NCBI GenBank assembly: GCA_026389015.1
Contig: JAPLIR010000020.1
Location: 1 to 64,000 of the forward strand
Direction of reading: 5' to 3'
Length of the DNA: 64,000 nucleotides
Origin: Candidatus Dependentiae bacterium
GTDB taxonomy: Bacteria > Babelota > Babeliae > Babelales > Vermiphilaceae
Shown: in pieces, positions 23,220 to 32,161 of the stretch
Numbering within the stretch: position 1 is the first letter of the stretch
How the letters are laid out: each line of letters opens with the position of its first letter
Position numbers and translations under genes: made by a program
Notes under the pieces: model-generated
The model's input: the letters and a program-made list of their open reading frames with translations, nothing else
What the model was told of the DNA's origin: nothing
Databases searched by the model: none

Positions 23220-24263
23220 CTATCCCTCTGAACACATCATCTTATGTGCTTGCCCTGAAGCAATGTTAACACCACACACAGCACAATAGTTACTCGATGA
23301 GCTACTTGACCCGCTAGAACCTGCCGCAGCCGGTTGCTGTATACCAGGACACCCTGATCTATGCGCTAAACCTGCTGCTGCCGTTGGGTGACATGCAGGG
23401 CATGCTTGTTGACCTTGCGCTTGTGCTGCATGTTGTGTTAACAAGTCTTTGCGCTTTACCGCCTGCATATCGTTAATATCTGCTAATGTTGGTTCAGGCA
23501 GGTAGTCAGTCACCATATTAAACATGCCGATATGCCCACCGGCTATGGGAAATGGCAAAACTGATTTTTGAACATCATTATCGCCAACAACGTGTTTGGT
23601 TAACGCGTCTCTAGCTGCAACTTGATATTCATTGAGTAAAGCTTGCCGTTGGTCACTGTACAAAAAATTATTCCAAGTGCTTTGACTAATTTGTGCGCCT
23701 GCTTTAAGTAGTTCTTTTACGATTTCGGAATACTCCTCCTTATAATCAGATGATATGCTATTGATAGCAGCCGTACGAAGTGGTGTATATCGTTGATAGG
23801 AAACATCAACATTCGCTCGCGCAGCAAGCAGTTCTCTTATGACGGCAATATTAGAACCTGTTACGACGGCATATGTAAGCGCCGTCCCGCCATACGGAAT
23901 ATTATTCACATAAATATTCGCTCTTGCCGCAAGCAATCTTCTTATCATGTCCCTGTTACCATCGAAAATCGCAAACCTAAGTGCTTCATCACCAGCCTTG
24001 TTGTCGATACTCGCGCCCGCCATAAATAATTCTTGCATCATTGCTGAGTCATTGTTATAAACTGAGTCAAGCAATGCTTCATTCTTATCTTGTGTCCACC
24101 AGTACTTTAACCTAAAAAATACACGGCTCGCTGCTGCTATTAGACTACAGCTCTTTGCCTTCTTACCTTCTCCATCATTCTTTTTTTCTTCCATCGGCGT
24201 TGTCTGTGCTGGCATTAAACCTGCAATAAATACCGCTATAATAACGGTTTTTTTAAATTTCAT
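23220..24263 (-). CDS. Secreted ankyrin-repeat protein with paired C-x2-C-x9-H-x3-C motifs
   Basis: 347 residues. Signal peptide [20 protein letters not shown] is nearly identical to that of the next gene upstream. About three to four ankyrin repeats fill residues 60-200 (NDSAMMQELFMAGASI, NRDMIRRLLAARANIYV, NIAVIRELLAARANV). After a spacer come two metal-knuckle motifs: CPACHPTAAAGLAHRSGC and CAVCGVNIASGQAHKMMC, both exactly C-x2-C-x9-H-x3-C, joined by a Gly/Ser linker. Ankyrins mediate protein binding and are common in effectors of intracellular bacteria. GGAGGTT precedes the ATG; 32 bases separate it from the paralogue, so both are in one operon. Confidence 0.85.
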   Translation of the reverse strand: MKFKKTVIIAVFIAGLMPAQTTPMEEKKNDGEGKKAKSCSLIAAASRVFFRLKYWWTQDKNEALLDSVYNNDSAMMQELFMAGASIDNKAGDEALRFAIFDGNRDMIRRLLAARANIYVNNIPYGGTALTYAVVTGSNIAVIRELLAARANVDVSYQRYTPLRTAAINSISSDYKEEYSEIVKELLKAGAQISQSTWNNFLYSDQRQALLNEYQVAARDALTKHVVGDNDVQKSVLPFPIAGGHIGMFNMVTDYLPEPTLADINDMQAVKRKDLLTQHAAQAQGQQACPACHPTAAAGLAHRSGCPGIQQPAAAGSSGSSSSSSNYCAVCGVNIASGQAHKMMCSEG

Positions 24264-24295
24264 GATGGAACCTCCATTTAGTTTTTTAACAATAA

Positions 24296-25723
24296 TTAAT
24301 TATTCTTTTCTTTTGTTCTCATGTAAAAACAGTCACCTTTATGACCCTGGCCAGCAGAAAGATTTGCTTGGCAATGGCTACATCTGTTTGCACTCGTCGA
24401 ACTACTCGAGCTTGACGATGAGCTACTTGATGATGAACTACTCGATGAGCTTGAGCTACTTGAACCAGTATTAGCTACCCCCTGCATACCCTGACACCCT
24501 TGCATATGCTGTATGCCCGCCGCTGCAGTTGGCAAACATGCTGGGCATTGTTTGACTGTTGTCATACCAGTACCCTGCAGTGCGCCATTATTCCGCACAT
24601 AATCAGCAATAAGGTTTATACTGCTAAACGGTAATTGTGGTAATGCTTGCATTAAATCAGCTTGTTCTAAACATCGTTGACGTATGCGATGCCGTGCATC
24701 TCTAGCAGATCCCATAGCACTAATTATTTTAATAACATCTTGTGGCAGTAATTTTTGTAACGTTGTATCAACCTCACGTTCATAATCAGCCTTATCCTGC
24801 ACGACCACATGTTCATAATCTTGGCAGGCTTTTTGCATAACATCCTGCATGTTGGTAGAACGGCAATCAAGCCTCTTCGTGTTATCTGTAGCAACATCAA
24901 GCAAAGTTCGATTATTTGCATCTGTTTCTGAAACACAAGGCCCACAAGCAACCAATAAATTTACAGTACCTATATGACCATTTCGAGCCGCGTAATTAAG
25001 CGCTCTATCGCCATGACGAGAATTTTTCTTATCCATATCCGCCCCATTTTTTAGTAATTTGATGACGACTTCGGTATGGCCACGATAAGCTGCAGACATA
25101 ATTGCTGTCATACCGCTTATATTCTCCTCTTCCGTAATAGAGCCTCTTTTCATCAATTCTGTGACGACTGGTAAGTGTCCCCCATAACTAGCCCACATAA
25201 GCGCATTCATATTGCCGCCGCACGTTACCCAAGATCTCGCGCCACGGTTAAGTAATGTAGTGACAATCGCTGTATGTCCACCAGAAGCTCCCCACATAAG
25301 TGCAGTTTTACCATAAGGATCAGCTGCTTCTATGCTTGCACCATTCTTAAGCAATTCTTCTAAGACCTCTAATGCGCCTTCTCCTGCTGCCTTTAGTAAT
25401 GCGTGATTTTTATCACCTTTACATGCATCCAACAAAACCTTATACGCAGACAACATCTCATCATGCTTTTGTTCATTCTGGTTTTGCACATAAATTGGCT
25501 GCGCTTGAAGTGTCACGGAACCATAAGCCAGATTCGTTACAGCTTGCTGTTGAGACCCTGCGCCACTCGACAAATATGAACATATACGTTGTACTGCCGA
25601 CATTACACTACAACTCTTTGCCTTGTTATCCCCTTCATCATTTTTTTCTTCCATCGGCATTGTCTGTGCTGGCATTAAACCTGCAATAATTACGGCCATA
25701 ATAACGGTGTTTTTGAATTTCAT
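24296..25723 (-). CDS. Secreted ankyrin-repeat protein with paired C-x2-C-x9-H-x3-C motifs (paralogue)
   Basis: 475 residues. Signal peptide [19 protein letters not shown]; about five regular ankyrin repeats at residues 95-280 ([78 protein letters not shown]); a linker with about 25 Ser; and the two knuckles [18 protein letters not shown] and [18 protein letters not shown] before a basic tail. The Ser tract mixes AGC, AGT and TCG codons, so it is old or selected rather than a fresh slippage product. First gene of the operon. An exported host-interaction protein is inferred. Confidence 0.87.
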   Translation of the reverse strand: MKFKNTVIMAVIIAGLMPAQTMPMEEKNDEGDNKAKSCSVMSAVQRICSYLSSGAGSQQQAVTNLAYGSVTLQAQPIYVQNQNEQKHDEMLSAYKVLLDACKGDKNHALLKAAGEGALEVLEELLKNGASIEAADPYGKTALMWGASGGHTAIVTTLLNRGARSWVTCGGNMNALMWASYGGHLPVVTELMKRGSITEEENISGMTAIMSAAYRGHTEVVIKLLKNGADMDKKNSRHGDRALNYAARNGHIGTVNLLVACGPCVSETDANNRTLLDVATDNTKRLDCRSTNMQDVMQKACQDYEHVVVQDKADYEREVDTTLQKLLPQDVIKIISAMGSARDARHRIRQRCLEQADLMQALPQLPFSSINLIADYVRNNGALQGTGMTTVKQCPACLPTAAAGIQHMQGCQGMQGVANTGSSSSSSSSSSSSSSSSSSSSSSTSANRCSHCQANLSAGQGHKGDCFYMRTKEKNN

Positions 25724-26116
25724 GATTATAATCTTCCATTTAGTTTTTTAAAAATAGTTAGTCTTTCTTTCTTCTATTTTTACAACAGAACTTTATCTAT
25801 TTATCACTATACCCACATTAGGTATTTTGTCAATCTGAAATTATTATTTATGAGTTTTTGTTTTTTTATTCTCAGGTTTAAATTTGATTTTGGTGCTATT
25901 TTTGACGCTACGACAACGAAATCAAATCTTAATCTCTTATGTAGCATTGACCCAAAATCCCTCAATGAAGGAGATATTTTGAGGTTTTTTAATGGATATA
26001 CAGATACAAAGACCCCAGATACCACATATACGCTTACGCCTTCGCTTCTGGGCAAAAAATTGTTAGACTTGTGTCTAGTAAAAAATTCACTACATTCGCT
26101 AGAAAAAGGACCTCCC
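25724..26116. promoter_or_regulatory. Divergent intergenic region and glyA leader with hairpins
   Basis: 393 bases between the ankyrin operon (minus) and glyA (plus). An imperfect inverted repeat (25874-25890 with 25919-25935, 14 of 17 positions pairing) is followed by a terminator-like unit: CCTCAA (25960-25965), TTGAGG (25979-25984), then TTTTTT. This could be an attenuator in the glyA leader. Open frames crossing the region on both strands look spurious. Confidence 0.4.
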
Positions 26117-27349
26117 ATGGCCAATTTATTCAATACCGACCCTGAAATTTATGCGATTATTAATCAAGAATCAAAGCGCCTGGAAGAGGAAATCAACCTC
26201 ATAGCATCAGAAAACTACGTCGCCCCAGAAGTTATGGAGGCAACCGGCTCAATTTTGACCAATAAATACGCCGAGGGTTACCCAGGCAAGCGGTACTATG
26301 CCGGCTGCCAATATGTGGATATGGCTGAAAATTTGGCCCGTGAGCGCGCAAAAAAGCTCTTTGGTGCTGAGCATGTCAACGTCCAGCCTCACGCAGGCTC
26401 CCAGGCAAATATGGCTGCTTATTTTGCGGTCCTTAAGCCCGGCGATACCATTTTGGGCATGAGCTTGGCCGAAGGTGGACATTTGACCCATGGCCACGGG
26501 GTTAACTTTTCTGGCAAATTCTATAACAGCATCCAATACAAGGTTAACCGAGACACCGAAATGCTGGATTATGAAGAAATTGCCGCATTGGCCGAGCAAC
26601 ACAAGCCAAAGCTCATTGTCGCTGGCGCATCAGCCTATTCCCGTATTATTGATTTTGAAAAACTCGCAGCTATTGCAAAACAAAATAATGCCCTTTTGAT
26701 GGCTGACATCGCCCATATCGCTGGCCTTGTTGCGGCTGATTTGCACCCAACACCAATCGGCCATGCCGATATCACCACGACTACCACCCACAAGACTCTA
26801 CGGGGCCCTCGTGGCGGCATGATTATGTGTACTAATTCATTGGCAGAAAGTGTCGACAAAGCAATTATGCCCGGCACCCAAGGTGGCCCTTTAATGCATG
26901 TGATTGCCGCAAAAGCAGTCGCCTTCAACTTGGCGCTGCAACCAGAGTTTATAACCTACCAAAAACAAGTACTAGCCAATGCCAAAGCTATGGCACAAAC
27001 CTTCCAAGATCTTGGCTATAGAATCACCACCGGCGGCACGGACAATCATTTGTTTGTCATTGATTTGCGATCAAAAAATATGAATGGAAAAGTTGCAGAA
27101 ATTGCTATGCAAAGCGTGGGTATTATTGCCAACCGTAATTGCGTGCCGTTCGAAACAGAAAAACCTTGGATCACCAGTGGCATTCGCATTGGCACCCCAG
27201 CAATTACCACACGCGGCATGAAAGAGAAGGATGCACAACAGATTGCACATTATATCGATGAGGCATTACAACATCGTGATGATGCTGCTGCACTACAAAG
27301 AATTAAAGATCAGGTGCATGCGATGTGCAAACGGTTTCCAATTTATTAG
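26117..27349 (+). CDS. glyA: Serine hydroxymethyltransferase
   Basis: 410 residues from the ATG at 26117, with AAAAAGGA six bases upstream; the frame is open 267 bases further upstream but without homology. Family landmarks: [19 protein letters not shown]-type [22 protein letters not shown], and [14 protein letters not shown] with the PLP-binding Lys. It interconverts serine and glycine using tetrahydrofolate and supplies one-carbon units. Cytoplasmic. The exported protease gene begins 11 bases after the stop and probably shares the transcript. Confidence 0.97.
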   Translation: MANLFNTDPEIYAIINQESKRLEEEINLIASENYVAPEVMEATGSILTNKYAEGYPGKRYYAGCQYVDMAENLARERAKKLFGAEHVNVQPHAGSQANMAAYFAVLKPGDTILGMSLAEGGHLTHGHGVNFSGKFYNSIQYKVNRDTEMLDYEEIAALAEQHKPKLIVAGASAYSRIIDFEKLAAIAKQNNALLMADIAHIAGLVAADLHPTPIGHADITTTTTHKTLRGPRGGMIMCTNSLAESVDKAIMPGTQGGPLMHVIAAKAVAFNLALQPEFITYQKQVLANAKAMAQTFQDLGYRITTGGTDNHLFVIDLRSKNMNGKVAEIAMQSVGIIANRNCVPFETEKPWITSGIRIGTPAITTRGMKEKDAQQIAHYIDEALQHRDDAAALQRIKDQVHAMCKRFPIY

Positions 27350-27360
27350 CGAAAGAAATC

Positions 27361-28284
27361 ATGATCTTACGTAACAACATAACCCGCGGGTTACTCATAG
27401 CCTGCCTACTTACATCAACTGCCACACTACCAATGCACAAAGCCTTCAATGAAATTAAAAAAGTCGCAGCCTACGCGCCTGCTTTAATAAGTTCCGGTAT
27501 AATAGCTGCTAATATTCTTGACGCACATACTGTATACAAAAATACTGTAACCATCCAAGACAATTTGTCTGATGCACCTGATTGGATAAAACAATACGTA
27601 CATAAAGAATGCAGTAGCCAAGGAATCGACCCACAAACTCTTAAAGTAAAATTTGACGATAACTTAGAGACTGCGGCTGCCGCAGGACTCGATACTATAA
27701 TTCTTCGACCATATGCAAAAGATCAATATAATCAAAAGCTCGATCTTAACAAAAGACTTATAGAATCGAATTTAGCATACAAAGGACTTATACACCATGA
27801 GCTTGCACATATAAAACATCAGGATGTATTTAATCGCATGATAGCGCTACAAGCTCTACCAAGCATAGGAGCTTTAGGATTAACTGCCGCACTTGCACAT
27901 CCATTCATGAAACCTATCCCATCAATGGCACGTATAATAGGAGCATCAATCATAATGCTATCATTGCAATACAACAAGTTTACCCTTATGAATCCTTATT
28001 GCAGGTTTCAAGAACAACGTGCTGATGATAGTATACGAAGCGATATCAATATATTAAAAGCATATGTAGAAGGCACCAAACCGCTCTACGATCACATGAT
28101 ATCAGATGAAACTTATATTCAAAAAAAGAAATCTTTACCCTATTGTATACTACCAGAATCCATATCTAACCGCTTATTACAAATCGCCTTTGATCCAACT
28201 CATCCACATCAACTTGATAGTGTAGCAAAACTTGAAGATCGCATTGCAAAGTTAAAAGCACACGAAGAACAAAGTAAAAAGTAA
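27361..28284 (+). CDS. Exported/membrane HEXXH metalloprotease, M48-like
   Basis: 307 residues from the ATG at 27361. A leader (GLLIACLLTSTATLPM) and a second hydrophobic stretch (about 30-48) precede the zinc site LIHHELAHIKHQD (HEXXH, about residue 143). Two hydrophobic segments follow (LPSIGALGLTAALAHPF, ARIIGASIIMLSLQY), then RFQEQRADDSI, whose Glu in the ExxAD pattern fits the third zinc ligand of M48 enzymes. This order, HEXXH, helices, ExxAD, is that of membrane M48 proteases. Substrate unknown. Ends at a terminator; second gene behind glyA. Confidence 0.75.
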   Translation: MILRNNITRGLLIACLLTSTATLPMHKAFNEIKKVAAYAPALISSGIIAANILDAHTVYKNTVTIQDNLSDAPDWIKQYVHKECSSQGIDPQTLKVKFDDNLETAAAAGLDTIILRPYAKDQYNQKLDLNKRLIESNLAYKGLIHHELAHIKHQDVFNRMIALQALPSIGALGLTAALAHPFMKPIPSMARIIGASIIMLSLQYNKFTLMNPYCRFQEQRADDSIRSDINILKAYVEGTKPLYDHMISDETYIQKKKSLPYCILPESISNRLLQIAFDPTHPHQLDSVAKLEDRIAKLKAHEEQSKK

Positions 28285-28286
28285 AA

Positions 28287-28322
28287 CCTCTCTGTTCTTA
28301 AAAATTCAAAGAGGCTCTTTTT
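28287..28322 (+). terminator. Terminator after the M48-like gene
   Basis: CCTCT (28287-28291) pairs with AGAGG (28310-28314), followed by CTTTTTATT. The stem is short but the position, two bases after the stop and between convergent genes, supports termination. Confidence 0.5.
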
Positions 28323-29115
28323 ATTCAATCGGCGAATAGCGCTCTTTGGAGCGAATCACTTTTTCCATCTGCAGTTGCAAGCGTAGCCGCACTTTAAAAT
28401 CATTGAGCGGCGTAGCTTGATTGTAGATATACAACACTTCTGGAATGTGATGTGCATGTTGTGCCGCCATCTCGACCATCGGAAACATAAATGCTTGGTC
28501 CCACGTTACTTCAAAAAATTTACCATCATACATCAAATCTTCTTTGTTAATGCGCTTAAAAAGCCATGCATAAAACGTGCGTAAATGGGTTGTATACCAT
28601 GGTGCCCGACGAATGGCGTTATTATTGATGATCTCTTCCGGAACCTGTCTGCCACCGCCAATGCCGCCACCTGGGTATTCTTGGTAGGCACCATAGGTTA
28701 GCCATGCATCGGTTGTACTGTATTCCTGGTTAACGCGTGCAAGAACACCATCATGCGCAAACCAATCATCCCCATCGAGGGTAATAATGACCGCATTATC
28801 AGGGCATTGTTCAATGGCTGTATAAATATTATATAAGGCGCCTTTACGTTCTACGTTGTTAATAAGCGTAATTTTGTCTGCCATGTGTTTATTGTTGATA
28901 TAGTGCGCCACGACATCGCCAGTGTTGTCATTCGAGCAGTCATTGATATAGATGGCACGCCAGTTGCTGTACTGTTGAGCAACAACAGAATCTAAATTCT
29001 TTTCGTACCATGCTTCATTATTATAAGATGGTATGATAACCACAATTTCTTTCTCTTGAGCACAGGCAAGCTGCATAAATACAACACACAAGACTAGACT
29101 CACTTTACGTATCAT
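28321..29115 (-). CDS. Exported GT2-family glycosyltransferase
   Basis: 264 residues. Signal peptide KVSLVLCVVFMQLACAQ; GT2 motifs VVIIPSYNNEAWYEKN, YINDCSNDNTG and ITLDGDDWFAHDG; C-terminal HLRTFYAWLFKRINKEDL and TPLNDFKV as in the 8508 protein. It is the last gene of the seven-gene minus-strand operon that begins with gmd at 35431; its start is two bases from the stop of the preceding gene, with GAGG upstream. The leader places it outside the cytoplasm. Substrates unknown. Confidence 0.87.
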   Translation of the reverse strand: MIRKVSLVLCVVFMQLACAQEKEIVVIIPSYNNEAWYEKNLDSVVAQQYSNWRAIYINDCSNDNTGDVVAHYINNKHMADKITLINNVERKGALYNIYTAIEQCPDNAVIITLDGDDWFAHDGVLARVNQEYSTTDAWLTYGAYQEYPGGGIGGGRQVPEEIINNNAIRRAPWYTTHLRTFYAWLFKRINKEDLMYDGKFFEVTWDQAFMFPMVEMAAQHAHHIPEVLYIYNQATPLNDFKVRLRLQLQMEKVIRSKERYSPIE

Positions 29116-29117
29116 AA

Positions 29118-30086
29118 CTACCTCTTTTCAAATGCTTCAGGTTTCAACCAACTACCAGCCCAATGATGAATTGCAAAGGATTCAGACTTTTGCCACACCG
29201 TAGCAGGCAGACCTTTTTGGTCGTAGCCACAGGGGTACAAATAACTTGCCGGCAAAACCACATTCACTAAATCATCAACATACGAGTTTCTAAAACAACA
29301 GCGTGTAAAATGTATAGGCCCGGTTTTGACAACAATTTGATGCATATGCTGATTGTCTTTGATCGTCTCTACACAACTCTTTAAAATTGGATGCCCCGGT
29401 GTTGCTGCAAATAGCGCTGCCCCGAGCTGCACCATATGCGTGTCGAGTGGTTGCAGGCCGGTATAAAAATCATAACCATGCTGTAATGGATCAAGCGGCT
29501 TTAAACATTCAAAATCGGTGTCGATGTACACGCCACCAAAGCGATAGACGATTTCCCATTTTAATATGTCTGACTTTTCACCATAATTGCGTGCTTGGTC
29601 GTAAAAGCCGCGATTATCAAATGTAAGCTGTCTCACATCGACTACTAAGAACTGCTGGTGATCTGCCGCCAGGGCATTCTCAAGCTCTTGAAATGTGCGA
29701 GCAACCACGTCACCGCACACATAATTGACTGGATTGTCGGTCCAAAAAACAAACGTCCAATCGGGGTGATTGTCTATCCACGTTTTTCGCAACGAAATAT
29801 ATTCCTCAGGAAAACTGCCACCCAGCCAAATCTGATGCAGAATGTTGGGAATCTTTTTTTCAGTCATGCCACGCGCCTTCAGCTCATCAGGATTATTTTT
29901 TACATACAATCCCCTAAAGAAATTCATCATCATCGTTGAATAATCTTGTTCGACAATATTTGGGTATGCCGCTGACTGCATCGAAACGTCAAAATCAACG
30001 GAGGCGTGAGAGACGGGGGCTAAAAACAAAAAAATAAATACCCTTCGACAAAGCTCAGGGAGGACGGCGGTTTTTTTCTTAATCAT
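29118..30086 (-). CDS. Exported DXD-motif glycosyltransferase (Gly_transf_sug/Och1-like)
   Basis: 322 residues. Core motifs of the DXD sugar-transferase family: IPNILHQIWLGG, DWTFVFWTDNP, SDILKWEIVYRFGGVYIDTD (the DTD metal site), YDFYTGLQPLD, and HHWAGSW near the end. The signal peptide is odd: after MIKKK, ten codons (about residues 6-16) are the 30-bp palindromic repeat at 30041-30070, in frame, before the hydrophobic FIFLFLAPVSHA. Start overlaps the previous stop by 8 bases (ATGATTAA), so translation is coupled. Toxin B-type and Och1 enzymes share this fold; the substrate here is unknown. Confidence 0.87.
   Translation of the reverse strand: MIKKKTAVLPELCRRVFIFLFLAPVSHASVDFDVSMQSAAYPNIVEQDYSTMMMNFFRGLYVKNNPDELKARGMTEKKIPNILHQIWLGGSFPEEYISLRKTWIDNHPDWTFVFWTDNPVNYVCGDVVARTFQELENALAADHQQFLVVDVRQLTFDNRGFYDQARNYGEKSDILKWEIVYRFGGVYIDTDFECLKPLDPLQHGYDFYTGLQPLDTHMVQLGAALFAATPGHPILKSCVETIKDNQHMHQIVVKTGPIHFTRCCFRNSYVDDLVNVVLPASYLYPCGYDQKGLPATVWQKSESFAIHHWAGSWLKPEAFEKR
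30041..30070. repeat. Half palindromic repeat inside signal-peptide coding sequence
   Basis: Thirty bases, CCCTTCGACAAAGCTCAGGG then AGGACGGCGG, matching the complement of 10196-10224 at nearly every position. It encodes ten in-frame residues of the 29118 gene leader. Confidence 0.8.
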
Positions 30087-31038
30087 TCCATGCCTTTACT
30101 GCTGCGTCATTATTCAAATTCCTAAACGTCTTCTTGCGATATTCCTTAGGCATCCAACTTTTTGCCCAGTGATGTATCGCATAAGCGCCTGCTTGCACCC
30201 ATTCCTTATATTTTAATTCAGTTTCCATACAACCTTGTGGATAGCAATAGCTTGCCGGCAATGCAATATCAATCGAACCATCTTTGCCCGCAACCGCATA
30301 AAAAGATTTAGTAAAATGCAGAGGCCCTGTTTTTACCGTTGTCCCCTTGTGGTGCCAATCGTCTTTAACTGTTTCTATGCAATGTTTAAGAATCGGATGT
30401 TTTTTGTACCCGGCAAATAAGGCAGCACCCAGTTGAATGAATTGCGTATCAAGAGGTTGAATGCCTGTGTAGAAATCATAGGTGTAGTGCAATACATCAA
30501 GCGGCTGCAAACATTCAAAATCAACATCCACATACACACCGCCATATCGATACACCACTTCCCATTTTAAAAGATCTGATTTAACACCGACACTATCGGT
30601 TGCATCGTAATATTCTTGATTGTATAAATTAAACGTTTTGACATCTTCGTCGATCCACAACTTATAACTCCAACCGCCATGCATATGTTTATCAATCCAT
30701 GATGCAGCATATTTTTTGAATGCATCGGGCAATTGCCCACCAAGCCACACTTGATGAATAATCTTAGGAATTTTTAATTCTTGCTGCGGCTGAATGTTGG
30801 AAAGATTATTCTGCACATACAATGCTCGGAAGAAAGAAAGTAATGTCGCGCCATCAATACCAATAACCTGCTTAGTGACTCGAATTGAATCAGGAAACTG
30901 GCCCGTTGCCATGGCAACATCAAAATCAACATAGGTCCATATATCATGCGTTGTCGACCTTTGCTCTTCTGCATAACCGAGGTTTGATAGGCTCAACGCT
31001 GCTAATAATAGCGTGCAATGCCAATTATTGTGCTTCAT
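30079..31038 (-). CDS. Exported DXD-motif glycosyltransferase (paralogue)
   Basis: 319 residues. Signal peptide CTLLLAALSLSNLGYA; motifs PKIIHQVWLGGQLP, SDLLKWEVVYRYGGVYVDVD (DVD metal site), YDFYTGIQPLDTQFIQLGAA, KTGPLHFTKSFY, LPASYCYPQG and IHHWAKSWMP. Third transferase from the end of the gmd operon; 19 bases behind the 31058 gene. The three exported paralogues differ mainly in the region between the HQIWLG and SDLLKWE motifs, which may set acceptor choice. Confidence 0.88.
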   Translation of the reverse strand: MKHNNWHCTLLLAALSLSNLGYAEEQRSTTHDIWTYVDFDVAMATGQFPDSIRVTKQVIGIDGATLLSFFRALYVQNNLSNIQPQQELKIPKIIHQVWLGGQLPDAFKKYAASWIDKHMHGGWSYKLWIDEDVKTFNLYNQEYYDATDSVGVKSDLLKWEVVYRYGGVYVDVDFECLQPLDVLHYTYDFYTGIQPLDTQFIQLGAALFAGYKKHPILKHCIETVKDDWHHKGTTVKTGPLHFTKSFYAVAGKDGSIDIALPASYCYPQGCMETELKYKEWVQAGAYAIHHWAKSWMPKEYRKKTFRNLNNDAAVKAWND

Positions 31039-31057
31039 CTATTACCTTTCTTTTTTA

Positions 31058-32143
31058 TTAATAATTTTTAATATTCTGAAACTCCGACCGCCTAAATGCT
31101 GGATACAGCCACGACTTTGCCCAATAATGCACCGCAAAAGCACCTTCTTGTAACCAAGCCCCACGTTGTATGTCATACTCCTGACAACCAAGCGGATAAA
31201 AGTAACTTGCTGGAAGTGCTATGTCACACGTCGTGCCACGACCAGCCGTATCATAAAAAACTTTGGTACAATGAATCGGACCGGTACGCGCAGTTATTTT
31301 GCCTTGCACATTTTTGTTGTACCATGTTTCTTTGACGCGTTCAATCCAACTTTTTAATAGTGGGTGTCCCGGAATTGAACCAATCAAACCAATGCCAAGT
31401 TGCACAAGTTCGCTATCCAATGGTTGAATGCCAATATAAAAATCATACAGATAATGCAATGACTCAAGTGACTTTAAACAGGCAAAATCAAAATCAACAT
31501 ACACGCCACCGTAGCGATATAAAATTTCGTAACGCATCAAATCTGAGATTTCTGCAGGATTGCGTGACTCGCGTACTAATTCTGCATTGTGCATGTTCAA
31601 ATCAGCAATATCATCTTGCGTCCATAATTTGTACTGCCAGTCTGGGTGATGTGCCCGCCAACTAAATTGATAGTGATTAAATTCTTCTGGCACAGATTTA
31701 CCAATCCAAATTTGATGAATTATTTTAGGAATTTTTATGGTGACCGATGGCGTACAACGGGATGGTTTATTTTTTTCGTATAAATTTCTGAAAAAATCCA
31801 TGAGTTGCGTGCCACTCAGGCCAAGCTCATCTTTATTCTGTGCGGACGCAATCACCTGTTGGTACTGCGCTGTCTTCATAGATATATCAAAATCAACATC
31901 AGCTATAATAGGCTGAAAAAACAAGAGAAAAGCAGTTAGAACAACCAGAGCAACACCTTTGTCGCCGTCCTCCCTGAGGGTAGCCCGCAGGGCGAACTTG
32001 AAGGGCAGGCGAAAGGTTTGGTATAGTTCATAAAAATTTAATAAAAAACGACCCTTCAAGTTCGCGCCAAAAGGCGCTTCCTTCAGGGAGGACGGCGGGA
32101 GTAGGTTTTTTTTAATCGTTATTGCTTCAATTCCAAATATCAT
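31058..32143 (-). CDS. Exported DXD-motif glycosyltransferase carrying an in-frame palindromic repeat
   Basis: 361 residues. Catalytic motifs as in its paralogues: PKIIHQIWIGKSVP, SDLMRYEILYRYGGVYVDFD (DFD), YDFYIGIQPLDSELVQLG, ARTGPIHCTKVFY, VHYWAKSWLYP. The first 12 residues (MIFGIEAITIKK) and residues from 62 on (KGVALVVLTAFLLFFQPIIA) together make a normal signal peptide; residues about 15-61 between them are encoded by a complete two-unit palindromic repeat (31963-32099) with no stop in frame. GAGGG lies upstream of the ATG. Whether the lengthened leader still works, or an internal start is used, is open. Confidence 0.83.
   Translation of the reverse strand: MIFGIEAITIKKNLLPPSSLKEAPFGANLKGRFLLNFYELYQTFRLPFKFALRATLREDGDKGVALVVLTAFLLFFQPIIADVDFDISMKTAQYQQVIASAQNKDELGLSGTQLMDFFRNLYEKNKPSRCTPSVTIKIPKIIHQIWIGKSVPEEFNHYQFSWRAHHPDWQYKLWTQDDIADLNMHNAELVRESRNPAEISDLMRYEILYRYGGVYVDFDFACLKSLESLHYLYDFYIGIQPLDSELVQLGIGLIGSIPGHPLLKSWIERVKETWYNKNVQGKITARTGPIHCTKVFYDTAGRGTTCDIALPASYFYPLGCQEYDIQRGAWLQEGAFAVHYWAKSWLYPAFRRSEFQNIKNY
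31963..32099. repeat. Full palindromic repeat inserted in frame in a gene
   Basis: Outer arms CGCCGTCCTCCCTGAGGG (31963-31980) and CTTCAGGGAGGACGGCGGG (32081-32099); inner arms GGGCGAACTTGAAGGG (31990-32005) and CCCTTCAAGTTCGCGCC (32052-32068). About 137-141 bases including target-like flanks, keeping the frame of the host gene. Confidence 0.85.
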
Positions 32144-32161
32144 AGTTATTTTCCCTCTTCA

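Noticed and set aside
25850-26116. N-terminal extension of glyA
   Set aside because: The family starts at MANLFN with AAAAAGGA correctly spaced; upstream residues have no homology.
25807-26133. Minus-strand 108-codon frame
   Set aside because: Crosses the glyA start and the dyad region; no leader, ribosome site or family pattern.
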